Assembly: GCA_020627645.1 (NCBI GenBank)
Contig: JAHDGN010000161.1
Coordinates: 1-7,317, forward strand
Origin: Akkermansiaceae bacterium
GTDB lineage: Bacteria; Verrucomicrobiota; Verrucomicrobiia; Verrucomicrobiales; Akkermansiaceae
Length of the DNA stretch: 7,317 nt
Reading direction: 5' to 3'
This document shows, piece after piece, positions 1 through 5,074 of the stretch. A model generated the notes under the pieces. That model saw nothing but the letters and a program-made list of their open reading frames with translations, was not told where the DNA came from and made no database searches. The translations under genes and the position numbers were made by a program. Positions within the stretch are counted from its first letter, which is position 1. Each line of letters opens with the position of its first letter.

Positions 1-968
1 CTCGAAATAGTAAGTGGCAAGTCCTCACTATCCACCACCCCCTTCAAAAATCTCAACCACTCAGGAAACAACCCCGTCGGCTCCGAATCAATCAGCACCT
101 TTCGGCAATACAAAGAAACCCCCGATTTCATCTGCCCAAAACCAAACCGCTCATGATTTTCATCCGGAGTAAACAATAACGCGTTAATGTTAATCGGGGC
201 ATCTGCACTAAAGTGCAAGGTATGCCGAGGTTCATCTACGGCATGCGCACAATATTGATAAAACTCCTTATAATCCTCCTCCTTGATCTCGTTTTTTGAT
301 TTCAACCAAATCGCATCCACCGTATTCACCCGCTCCCCATTCAGACTTAAAGGAAACGAAACAAACCGCGAATGACGATCAATAATCCCCTTCAAGATGT
401 CCCCCTTCGCAAAATCTTTCTCGTCCTCTTTGAGGTGGACCACAATCCGTGCCCCACGTTTTTCCTCCTCCACTGCCTCAATCGTATACCCCGACTGACC
501 ATCACTCTCCCACTTCAAACTCTCCGCCGACTCATCCCAAGAATGAGTGAAAACCTCTACCCGCTCAGCAGCCATAAAGGCCGAATAAAAACCAACTCCA
601 AACTGACCAATCACCGAAGCATTGGCCTCTCCCTTCTCCTTCAACGCCTCCAAAAATTCCTTCGAACCAGATCTCGCAATCGTTCCTAGATTCTCGGCCA
701 ACTCTTCCCGAGTCATTCCAATGCCATGATCCTCAATCGTAATAGTTCCAGCATCCTCGTCAGTCGTAATCGAAATCTCCAACGGCAGGTCCCCCTGATA
801 AATCGATTTCTCAGTCAACTGCTTCAACCTTAATTTCTCCAACGAATCCGAAGCATTCGAAATCAGCTCTCTCACAAAAATTTCCTTATCTGTGTATAGC
901 GAGTGGATCACAATGTCCAAAAGCTGCCTAACCTCTGCCTGAAATGACTGTTTCTGTGGTTCGCTCAT
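1..968 (-). CDS. htpG: Molecular chaperone HtpG (Hsp90 family), N-terminal part, cut by window edge
   Basis: This is the first 322 residues of an Hsp90-type ATP-dependent chaperone; bacterial HtpG is about 620-640 residues, so roughly half is visible. The GHKL ATPase domain is clear: ELISNASDSLEKLR at about residues 34-47 holds the catalytic Glu34 and Mg/ATP-contacting Asn38; DHGIGM at 80-85 holds the adenine-binding Asp80; GTIARSGSKEF at 95-105 and GQFGVGFYSAF at 121-131 form the ATP lid and glycine-rich loop. The start of the middle domain follows (IDRHSRFVSFPL and FLKGVVDSEDLPL near the edge). It is a cytosolic dimer that remodels client proteins, usually together with DnaK. The start is the ATG at 966-968, preceded by a GAGG about 10 nt upstream and by a good sigma-70 promoter. 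No frameshift is seen. Identification is very secure; the 3' half lies outside the window. Confidence 0.97.
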   Translation of the reverse strand, partial: MSEPQKQSFQAEVRQLLDIVIHSLYTDKEIFVRELISNASDSLEKLRLKQLTEKSIYQGDLPLEISITTDEDAGTITIEDHGIGMTREELAENLGTIARSGSKEFLEALKEKGEANASVIGQFGVGFYSAFMAAERVEVFTHSWDESAESLKWESDGQSGYTIEAVEEEKRGARIVVHLKEDEKDFAKGDILKGIIDRHSRFVSFPLSLNGERVNTVDAIWLKSKNEIKEEDYKEFYQYCAHAVDEPRHTLHFSADAPININALLFTPDENHERFGFGQMKSGVSLYCRKVLIDSEPTGLFPEWLRFLKGVVDSEDLPLTIS

Positions 969-977
969 AACAAAATC

Positions 978-992
978 GCCTCGTTCCGAGGC
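978..992 (-). promoter_or_regulatory. 5'-UTR hairpin that includes the htpG Shine-Dalgarno sequence
   Basis: In the mRNA sense the sequence reads GCCTCG-GAA-CGAGGC, a perfect 6-bp GC-rich stem with a 3-nt loop. The downstream arm contains GAGG, the only plausible Shine-Dalgarno sequence for the ATG at 966-968. It starts almost at the predicted transcription start. Pairing would hide the ribosome binding site, so it could act as a simple RNA thermometer or merely stabilise the 5' end. The structure is seen directly; the regulatory role is inference. Confidence 0.4.
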
Positions 993-997
993 CGCGA

Positions 998-1025
998 AAA
1001 ATAGCCATTTCACCCCACCTGTCAA
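998..1025 (-). promoter_or_regulatory. Predicted sigma-70 promoter of htpG
   Basis: On the minus strand a perfect TTGACA (-35, plus positions 1020-1025) is followed after 16 bp by TATTTT (-10, plus positions 998-1003). Transcription would start near 991, giving a 5' untranslated region of only about 23 nt before the htpG ATG. No CIRCE inverted repeat (the HrcA operator) is seen, so the sequence gives no sign of HrcA control. Confidence 0.6.
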
Positions 1026-1045
1026 CTAACCACTCACTCACCCTG

Positions 1046-1055
1046 CCCTATGAAA
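1046..1055 (+). repeat. Target-site duplication, left copy, of the MITE-like element
   Basis: CCCTATGAAA is identical to positions 1241-1250. The match extends five bases further (CCCTG before the left copy, and the last five bases of the right inverted repeat), giving a 15-bp direct repeat overall. The extra five bases may be target preference or chance. Confidence 0.8.
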
Positions 1056-1240
1056 CAGGGCAAACTCACTTTGAAAGTCTTATATTTAGAGGGTTTTCGC
1101 AAACTGCAAATTTCACTTTCAAAGATTGACTGGCCGCTAGAGCCCAATTTTTTGATTGCCCAAATCGCTTCGCACAACGGAACAGCACAAGATGTTGTGG
1201 TCCATTTCTTTCCACCACAACCTAAAGTGAGTTAGCCCTG
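1056..1240. mobile_element. MITE-like non-coding element with 17-bp TIRs and 10-bp TSD
   Basis: The 185-bp element starts with CAGGGCAAACTCACTTT (1056-1072) and ends with the inverted copy AAAGTGAGTTAGCCCTG (1224-1240); 16 of 17 positions match. It is flanked by perfect 10-bp direct repeats CCCTATGAAA (1046-1055 and 1241-1250), as expected of a target-site duplication. It is too short for a transposase. Internally it holds an 8-bp inverted repeat GTTGTGGT/ACCACAAC (1194-1201 and 1214-1221) and an ACTTTGAAAG-type inverted repeat between the left end and about 1116-1125, so it could fold extensively as RNA. A 10-bp duplication fits the range known for IS4-group transposases, but the parent element is not in the window. 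It separates the GspG-like gene array from the htpG promoter. Confidence 0.82.
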
Positions 1241-1250
1241 CCCTATGAAA
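1241..1250 (+). repeat. Target-site duplication, right copy, of the MITE-like element
   Basis: CCCTATGAAA lies immediately outside the right inverted repeat of the 185-bp element and is identical to positions 1046-1055. Confidence 0.8.
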
Positions 1251-1270
1251 AGAGAACACCTCCCTCAAAT

Positions 1271-1295
1271 TCCAGGGAACAAATCTTTTCCTGGA
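1271..1295 (-). terminator. Weak candidate terminator hairpin after the last GspG-like gene
   Basis: Downstream of the stop at 1311, on the minus strand, TCCAGGAA and TTCCCTGGA form an 8-bp stem with one bulged C around an A/T-rich loop. No strong T-run follows, only ATTTG, so this may be a pausing or mRNA-end-protecting hairpin rather than a true intrinsic terminator. Confidence 0.3.
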
Positions 1296-1310
1296 CGATC
1301 CAAGAAAAGC

Positions 1311-1739
1311 TTAAACTTCCCTCCCATTCTCTGGAATATCCTCACCGAAACGAAATTCTAAGTCATCCTCAGTCTCAAATTCTCCATCCTCACCCGCAGA
1401 AATGATTTTTCCAGAATCTCCCTCAAGCTCATAACGGTATTCGTTTCCCCATAGATCAACCGTCATCATGTTATCCAAACCATACCGAGCGCCCTCTGCT
1501 GCAGTCTTATCCGCTTCCTCGAACAAGATCTTCAGACCTTCCTCTTCAGTCGGAAACCGCCCCGCCCTCTCTCTAAACATATTCAATTCCACCTCTAAAT
1601 TGCTCACTTGAAATTCAAAATGAGCCTTGGGTGATAGCCCCTTTCTTGAAAACGACCCGGACCCTGTAAAATACAATAAGACACCGCCCGAAAATAGAAG
1701 CGACGCTCCGAGTGCAACCAACTTACCCAACAAAATCAT
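1311..1739 (-). CDS. Small membrane-anchored protein with GspG-like (T2SSG) C-terminal domain, paralogue 1
   Basis: A 142-residue protein with one hydrophobic segment at about residues 2-25 and a C-terminal domain like that of the major type II secretion pseudopilin GspG. Visible landmarks are the helix-to-loop motif RAGRFPTEEEGLKIL (58-72), the DLWGNEYRYE block (95-104) and the calcium loop SAGEDGEFETEDDL (114-127). Asp118, Asp125 and Asp126 have the same D-x6-DD spacing as the known GspG calcium ligands. It lacks the prepilin cleavage motif (Gly followed by Phe-Thr-x-x-Glu), so it is not a classical pseudopilin; the anchor is probably an uncleaved signal anchor with an outside-facing domain. 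It is the most diverged of three tandem copies. The Shine-Dalgarno is weak (GGGG lies about 17 nt upstream). Its function is unknown; it could be a structural or accessory factor of an envelope complex. Confidence 0.8.
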   Translation of the reverse strand: MILLGKLVALGASLLFSGGVLLYFTGSGSFSRKGLSPKAHFEFQVSNLEVELNMFRERAGRFPTEEEGLKILFEEADKTAAEGARYGLDNMMTVDLWGNEYRYELEGDSGKIISAGEDGEFETEDDLEFRFGEDIPENGREV

Positions 1740-1789
1740 GACCTGGGATGATACCCCTTTATTTCAACCTCTTCAAGGTCAGCCCTCAT

Positions 1790-2221
1790 TTAAGGCCCCA
1801 CCATATTTCTAACAGAAAATTGATGTTGTAGATCGTCAAGCGTCTCAAATTTCCCATCTGGTCCTGCCGAAGATAGAGCCAGCTGGTCCTCCAAAACCTC
1901 ATACCTGATCTCCTTCCCCCATCCATCAACAACAGGAAATCGCATGAGCAACGGAACCCACTCAGAATCATCACCTAAAACAACAGGACGTTCATAGAGA
2001 GCTCTAAGCCCCTGATACTCCATAGGGTAGGCTCCAGTGTTCTGTTGGTAGAACTTCAACTTCATCTCGAGGGTTTGCAACTGGATCATCGTACTCTGAA
2101 CCCGAGCCCCTCCTTTCATTGGGAACCCACGATGAAAACCACCAACAAACACACCAAATAAAGTAACCGCCACACCTATCCAAAGCACGACCTTAATCCC
2201 CCTAACCAAACGCCTCTTCAT
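1790..2221 (-). CDS. Small membrane-anchored protein with GspG-like (T2SSG) C-terminal domain, paralogue 2
   Basis: A 143-residue protein starting MKRRLVRGIKVVLWIG: a short basic N-terminus, one membrane segment at about residues 9-29, then a T2SSG domain with NTGAYPMEYQGLRAL (61-75), WGKEIRYEV (101-109) and the calcium loop SAGPDGKFETLDDL (118-131; Asp122, Asp129, Asp130). No prepilin cleavage motif is present. I chose the ATG at 2219-2221, not the upstream in-frame ATG at 2294-2296. It aligns with the start of paralogue 3, has a purine-rich GGGGTGG a few bases upstream, and avoids overlap with the previous gene; the longer version would translate the duplicated junction. It is 25 nt from the stop of paralogue 3, so co-transcription is likely. 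It shares close wording with paralogue 3 in the WGKEIRYEV and SAGPD..FET.DDL blocks. Function unknown. Confidence 0.82.
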   Translation of the reverse strand: MKRRLVRGIKVVLWIGVAVTLFGVFVGGFHRGFPMKGGARVQSTMIQLQTLEMKLKFYQQNTGAYPMEYQGLRALYERPVVLGDDSEWVPLLMRFPVVDGWGKEIRYEVLEDQLALSSAGPDGKFETLDDLQHQFSVRNMVGP

Positions 2222-2264
2222 TCTATCCACCCCAATGCCTCGGCACTCAAAATTTATCTCCAAA
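2219..2264 (-). repeat. 46-bp junction repeat, copy A (between paralogues 3 and 2)
   Basis: It matches 2691-2736 at 40 of 46 positions, and all six differences are transitions. Here it covers the start codon and ribosome binding site of paralogue 2 plus the last codons (GDKF, stop) of paralogue 3. It is the scar of the tandem duplication that made the gene array. Confidence 0.85.
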
Positions 2265-2693
2265 TTCTTCCTCCCAATCTCCATCGTCAACCGCAAAAAG
2301 ATGGTTCAAATCGTCAACCGTCTCAAACATCCTATCAGGGCCTGCTGAAGTCAGAGTAACCCTTTTTTCAGAAACCTCATACCGGATCTCTTTCCCCCAA
2401 ATATCTGACGTATCTTTTCTAAGGGTTTGAAACCAATGCTTTCCCTTCTCCAAGCTAGAAGGCCGCTCACGAAGAGCATTCAACCCCAGATCTTCGGAAG
2501 GGAGCTCCCCAGCAAACTGGAAATATGCTCTCAATTTCAGCTCAATAGCTTGAAACTCCATATCAGTTATCGATATCGGATCAATCGGCCGCCGCTTCTC
2601 TAACGTCATAAAAGTGACAAACAATAGAAACAAACATGCCACAAACACACCGCCTGCTAGCATTTTAACCCCGGTTAGCAAACCCTTCTTCAT
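2247..2693 (-). CDS. Small membrane-anchored protein with GspG-like (T2SSG) C-terminal domain, paralogue 3
   Basis: A 148-residue protein starting MKKGLLTGVKMLAGG: a basic N-terminus, one membrane segment at about residues 9-30 (very hydrophobic, VFVACLFLLFVTF), then a T2SSG domain with FAGELPSEDLGLNAL (60-74), DIWGKEIRYEV (97-107) and the calcium loop SAGPDRMFETVDDL (116-129; Asp120, Asp127, Asp128). It has no prepilin peptidase motif, so it should stay anchored rather than assemble as a processed pseudopilin. GAGGTAGG upstream is a good ribosome binding site for the ATG at 2691-2693. Its last residues (FGDKF plus stop) lie in the 46-bp repeat that also occurs just upstream of its own start. 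It is the first of three tandem paralogues and follows the signal-peptidase-like gene by 95 nt. Function unknown. Confidence 0.82.
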   Translation of the reverse strand: MKKGLLTGVKMLAGGVFVACLFLLFVTFMTLEKRRPIDPISITDMEFQAIELKLRAYFQFAGELPSEDLGLNALRERPSSLEKGKHWFQTLRKDTSDIWGKEIRYEVSEKRVTLTSAGPDRMFETVDDLNHLFAVDDGDWEEEFGDKF

Positions 2694-2736
2694 TCTACCT
2701 ACCTCAACGCCTCAGCACTCAAGATTTATCTCCAAA
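2691..2736 (-). repeat. 46-bp junction repeat, copy B (upstream of paralogue 3)
   Basis: It matches 2219-2264 at 40 of 46 positions. It contains the start and ribosome binding site of paralogue 3 and, upstream of them, the codons for GDKS followed by TGA, equivalent to the GDKF-stop tail in copy A. No gene is attached to that tail here, because the upstream signal-peptidase-like gene ends at 2789 in another frame. It is either the vestige of a further lost copy or the original non-coding sequence that the duplication turned into a coding end. Confidence 0.8.
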
Positions 2737-2788
2737 CCCCAAACTCACTGCCAATCGCAGGGAAGGCAACCTCCCACCCCAAACACCC

Positions 2789-3319
2789 TCAATCAACAGA
2801 CAATACCCACCCTCTGAGATCACCCCGTTCAACTGGTCCAAAATACCGACTATCCAAAGAATTCTCGGAGTGATCACCCACAACAAAAAAATCATCTTTT
2901 CCCAGTTCAAGCTTTTTCAGCCCCTCCCTAGGACCGCCAGTCACACTGCCATTCACTGTCAACACCTCCTCTCCGTTCACCCAAAGCCCCTCTTGCGAAA
3001 ATCCAACTTTGTCTCCTGGCAGCCCCACTAAACGATGCACATATAAAGCGCCCACCGAATCTCTCTGATTTCCTCCCATCCAATAAGAATGCATAGAAGG
3101 ATCGTGCCAATAAATCACCACATCTCCGCGATCAACTTTTTTGGGCGTCACTGAAGACAATCGGCCCAAAACAAAATCTCCAGCCATGATCGTCGGTTCG
3201 ATAGCTCCTGATGGAACTCGATAAAACCGAAACCCCAAAAGATATAAAACCGGCACTAAAAGGACAGCAACTCCTCCAGCTACCGCTCCAATAACGATCC
3301 AAAACCGGCAGTTTTTCAT
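2789..3319 (-). CDS. Signal peptidase I (S26) homologue with altered catalytic dyad
   Basis: A 176-residue protein of the LepB/SipS family: a membrane anchor at about residues 7-30 (WIVIGAVAGGVAVLLVPVLY) and an outside-facing catalytic fold. Box B reads VPSGAIEPTIMAGD (35-48), box C RGDVVIY (64-70), box D YVHRLVGLPGDKV (93-105) and box E GDHSENSLDSRYFGPV (148-163). In E. coli LepB, Ser88 and Ser90 of box B are the oxyanion-hole and nucleophile residues and Lys145 of box D is the general base. Here the nucleophile position is Ala39 (GCT, one base from Ser TCT) and the base position is His95. His is normal in archaeal and ER-type enzymes; Ala is not. Ser37, Ser154, Asp156 and Arg158 are kept. 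It may be a non-proteolytic paralogue or use another residue. It is shorter than E. coli LepB but similar to Gram-positive Sip enzymes. It heads the GspG-like gene array. Confidence 0.87.
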   Translation of the reverse strand: MKNCRFWIVIGAVAGGVAVLLVPVLYLLGFRFYRVPSGAIEPTIMAGDFVLGRLSSVTPKKVDRGDVVIYWHDPSMHSYWMGGNQRDSVGALYVHRLVGLPGDKVGFSQEGLWVNGEEVLTVNGSVTGGPREGLKKLELGKDDFFVVGDHSENSLDSRYFGPVERGDLRGWVLSVD

Positions 3320-3647
3320 GAGTCAAACATTACGCTTCCCAGCCCAAAAACAATCACAACCAACCAGTTTCAATCTCCAGACAATGCTTTTACCAAGAAA
3401 ACCAAACCTTCATCACCACCAATAACCACATTCCCGAAAACCCACTACGAACGACATCTTCACCAAACAAGCCAAGCATACGCTTCCAAGTTGAATTCGA
3501 CCCCTCGCATTTTTTGGGTAGCTCAATCCATCCTCCACCCACGAACAAAAAAGAAAAGATATGATCGATGACCAGACCAATTGAAAAAATTGAATCCCTG
3601 ATCCACCAGGACCAAGGACTTAATGGAAAAATATCTTTGCAATATTT
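3320..3647. other. Gene-poor stretch between the PEP-CTERM gene and the signal-peptidase-like gene
   Basis: About 330 bp with no convincing reading frame, RNA gene or repeat. A short inverted repeat, CAATT-GAAAA-AATTG near 3580-3595, could be a weak hairpin after the PEP-CTERM gene, but its stem is only 5 A/T-rich pairs. The promoter of the signal-peptidase-like gene should lie here; I cannot point to convincing -35 and -10 boxes. Confidence 0.5.
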
Positions 3648-4586
3648 CTATTTTCTATTCCGGCGAAAAATCAAACCGGAAGCACTCAAGACAATCAAAA
3701 CTAAAGAACTGGGCTCAGGAATAGGCGCATTGTCATATTGAGCACCGTCGGGAGTAAATCGAAACTCCGCGTCACTTGGAAAATTCATCCCATCGTCTCG
3801 AGTAACCATAAACTCAATTGAGGTAGCATAAACTTTATTCAAATCATCATTATCAATAAATCCCCCGCCATTCGCATCGTACCCTCTAATCATATAGAAA
3901 GTGTTGATATCTGCATCCCCAGGAGAATTGAAAACCACATCACCGGGGGCAGTGGCTCCAAAAGTGGGTGCTGCGATCGGGTTTAAACCATCCACGCCTG
4001 GAACGAAATTCACCCCATCACTTGAAGAGTTCAACCCGGAGAGGGTCGCCATGACCTCGTAGTCAGTTCCAGACAAACCAGTTCCCGGTTCAATAATTGA
4101 CAGTGATGCAAGCATTGGTTCAAAATTAAAGAAATTCGAAACACTAGAAGCCGCAATAGGAGTATCATAAGTGATCGTATAAGTAATCTTGTTAACTCCC
4201 TGGAAATCGTTCACACCAAAACCTCTCCATAGTTGGCCTCCACTAACCGTATAGTCGGGGCGAACCTTAAGGTCAGCAGTTCCACCACCTCCGAGCACAA
4301 ACTTTGAGGTAAAACCGATTCCATTTGGCATCCTGCCCTGTCCATCTGCGACGATGTCGGTGTAGATTCCAGTACCCGAAAAATCATCGACCAGAAGAGA
4401 GTCCGAAGGGTTAGTGACCAGATCGGGAAGATTGGTCTGCAGAGTTCCGTCACCAGCCCAGGTTGCTCTGGTCAAAATTCCAGATGCGTCAGTTGAGCTT
4501 TGATACAAAACAGCTCCATGAGATGGGGCCGAACTTGCCAATGCCATGCAAAGATACGGCAAACATAAATGGGGGTTATCTTTCAT
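3648..4586 (-). CDS. PEP-CTERM sorting-domain protein (exported, exosortase substrate)
   Basis: A 312-residue exported protein. From the chosen ATG (4584-4586) it begins with a signal peptide, MKDNPHLCLPYLCMAL, with likely cleavage after SHGA near residue 28. The body is rich in Gly, Asp, Asn and Ser and low in Lys, with short beta-rich segments typical of secreted proteins, and gives no recognisable enzyme motif. The C-terminus carries the PEP-CTERM signal: PEPSS at about 290-294, a hydrophobic helix (LVLIVLSASGLIF) and the basic end RRNRK. In this system an exosortase recognises the PEP motif and processes the protein for surface or matrix display. The frame is open further upstream to a GTG at 4656-4658 (24 extra residues), but its AAGGGGG is only 1 nt from that GTG, and the shorter form gives a normal signal peptide. 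It stands alone; no exosortase is in the window. Confidence 0.88.
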   Translation of the reverse strand: MKDNPHLCLPYLCMALASSAPSHGAVLYQSSTDASGILTRATWAGDGTLQTNLPDLVTNPSDSLLVDDFSGTGIYTDIVADGQGRMPNGIGFTSKFVLGGGGTADLKVRPDYTVSGGQLWRGFGVNDFQGVNKITYTITYDTPIAASSVSNFFNFEPMLASLSIIEPGTGLSGTDYEVMATLSGLNSSSDGVNFVPGVDGLNPIAAPTFGATAPGDVVFNSPGDADINTFYMIRGYDANGGGFIDNDDLNKVYATSIEFMVTRDDGMNFPSDAEFRFTPDGAQYDNAPIPEPSSLVLIVLSASGLIFRRNRK

Positions 4587-4658
4587 CGGCGGAAGACCTA
4601 TAGCACAACCAGCAATCATCAAGATATATTTATGATATTTTATTTGTTGATTCCACAC

Positions 4659-5001
4659 CCCCTTAAATCAATGAAACAAATAAACCAAAAAAGTATAATT
4701 TTAATGCAATTATAAACCACCCCTCCCTTCATCGATGAATAAAAAACGCATAGTTTTTCATGCTCCCCTTAAAGAAATCCTCTCTTTTAACCGCAATGCC
4801 CCATTTTTCAGAATTTTTCATAAATTTGATCCAAAAAGATATGTTCCAACTTTGTTCGGTAGGGTTTCTCCGGGAATGTCCCAGCTGTCGTTAAAAATCG
4901 TGGCGGCTGGTGAGCTTTATTTTGTCTCTATTCGGGCGGTTGATCCAAGATATACAGGGGCTTATCGGGCATTCAGACCAGACCGCCTATACACAAAAAA
5001 A
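4659..5001. other. A/T-rich stretch left of the ISL3 element, no supported gene
   Basis: The part up to about 4735 is A/T-rich and contains TATAAT-like words on both strands (4694-4699 plus; 4709-4714 minus), but no matching -35 box at proper spacing. The minus one could belong to the PEP-CTERM gene. A plus-strand frame opens at 4735 (MNKKRIVFHAP...) and stops at 5046, but its last 14 codons lie in the ISL3 left inverted repeat, it has no ribosome binding site and it resembles no family I know. Joined across the insertion site, the frame would run through the terminator and antisense tRNA remnant to 6519, which argues that it is fortuitous. Confidence 0.5.
4994..5001 (+). repeat. 8-bp target-site duplication, left copy, of the ISL3 element
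   Basis: CAAAAAAA directly abuts the left inverted repeat and is repeated at 6371-6378. Eight-base, A/T-rich duplications are normal for ISL3-family insertion. Confidence 0.9.
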
Positions 5002-5056
5002 GGCGCTTCTGAGAATTTAGTGGGTAGAGGCTCTGAGGCCTCGTAACTCCAGACGG
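5002..5056 (+). repeat. Left terminal inverted repeat of the ISL3 element (55 bp)
   Basis: It matches the reverse complement of 6316-6370 at 54 of 55 positions; the single difference is A at 5036 against C at 6336 on the plus strand (G in the inverted copy). This is long compared with the roughly 15-40 bp usual for the family. Confidence 0.93.
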
Positions 5057-5074
5057 GGGGATTTAGCCTTCGGC

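Noticed and set aside
969..1055. CIRCE-type HrcA operator upstream of htpG
   Set aside because: No TTAGCACTC-type inverted repeat with 9-bp spacing is present; only the short leader hairpin was found.
1050..1235. Plus-strand frame of 61 codons across the MITE-like element
   Set aside because: It starts in the left target duplication and stops in the right inverted repeat, has no ribosome binding site and resembles no known protein; it is a by-product of the element.
2222..2296. N-terminal extension of GspG-like paralogue 2 by 25 residues
   Set aside because: The extra codons are the duplicated junction sequence and overlap the end of paralogue 3; the ATG at 2219-2221 aligns with the start of paralogue 3.
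2719..2910. Minus-strand frame of 63 codons ending GDKS
   Set aside because: It mostly overlaps the signal-peptidase-like gene in another frame; only its tail is of interest, as part of the 46-bp junction repeat.
4587..4658. GTG start of the PEP-CTERM gene 24 codons upstream
   Set aside because: The purine run is only 1 nt from the GTG and the extension would put charged residues and a second hydrophobic segment before a good signal peptide. It is not fully excluded.
4735..5046. Plus-strand frame of 103 codons left of the ISL3 element
   Set aside because: Its end is IS inverted-repeat sequence. Before the insertion the frame would have run through a terminator and antisense tRNA sequence. 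No ribosome binding site or family resemblance is seen.
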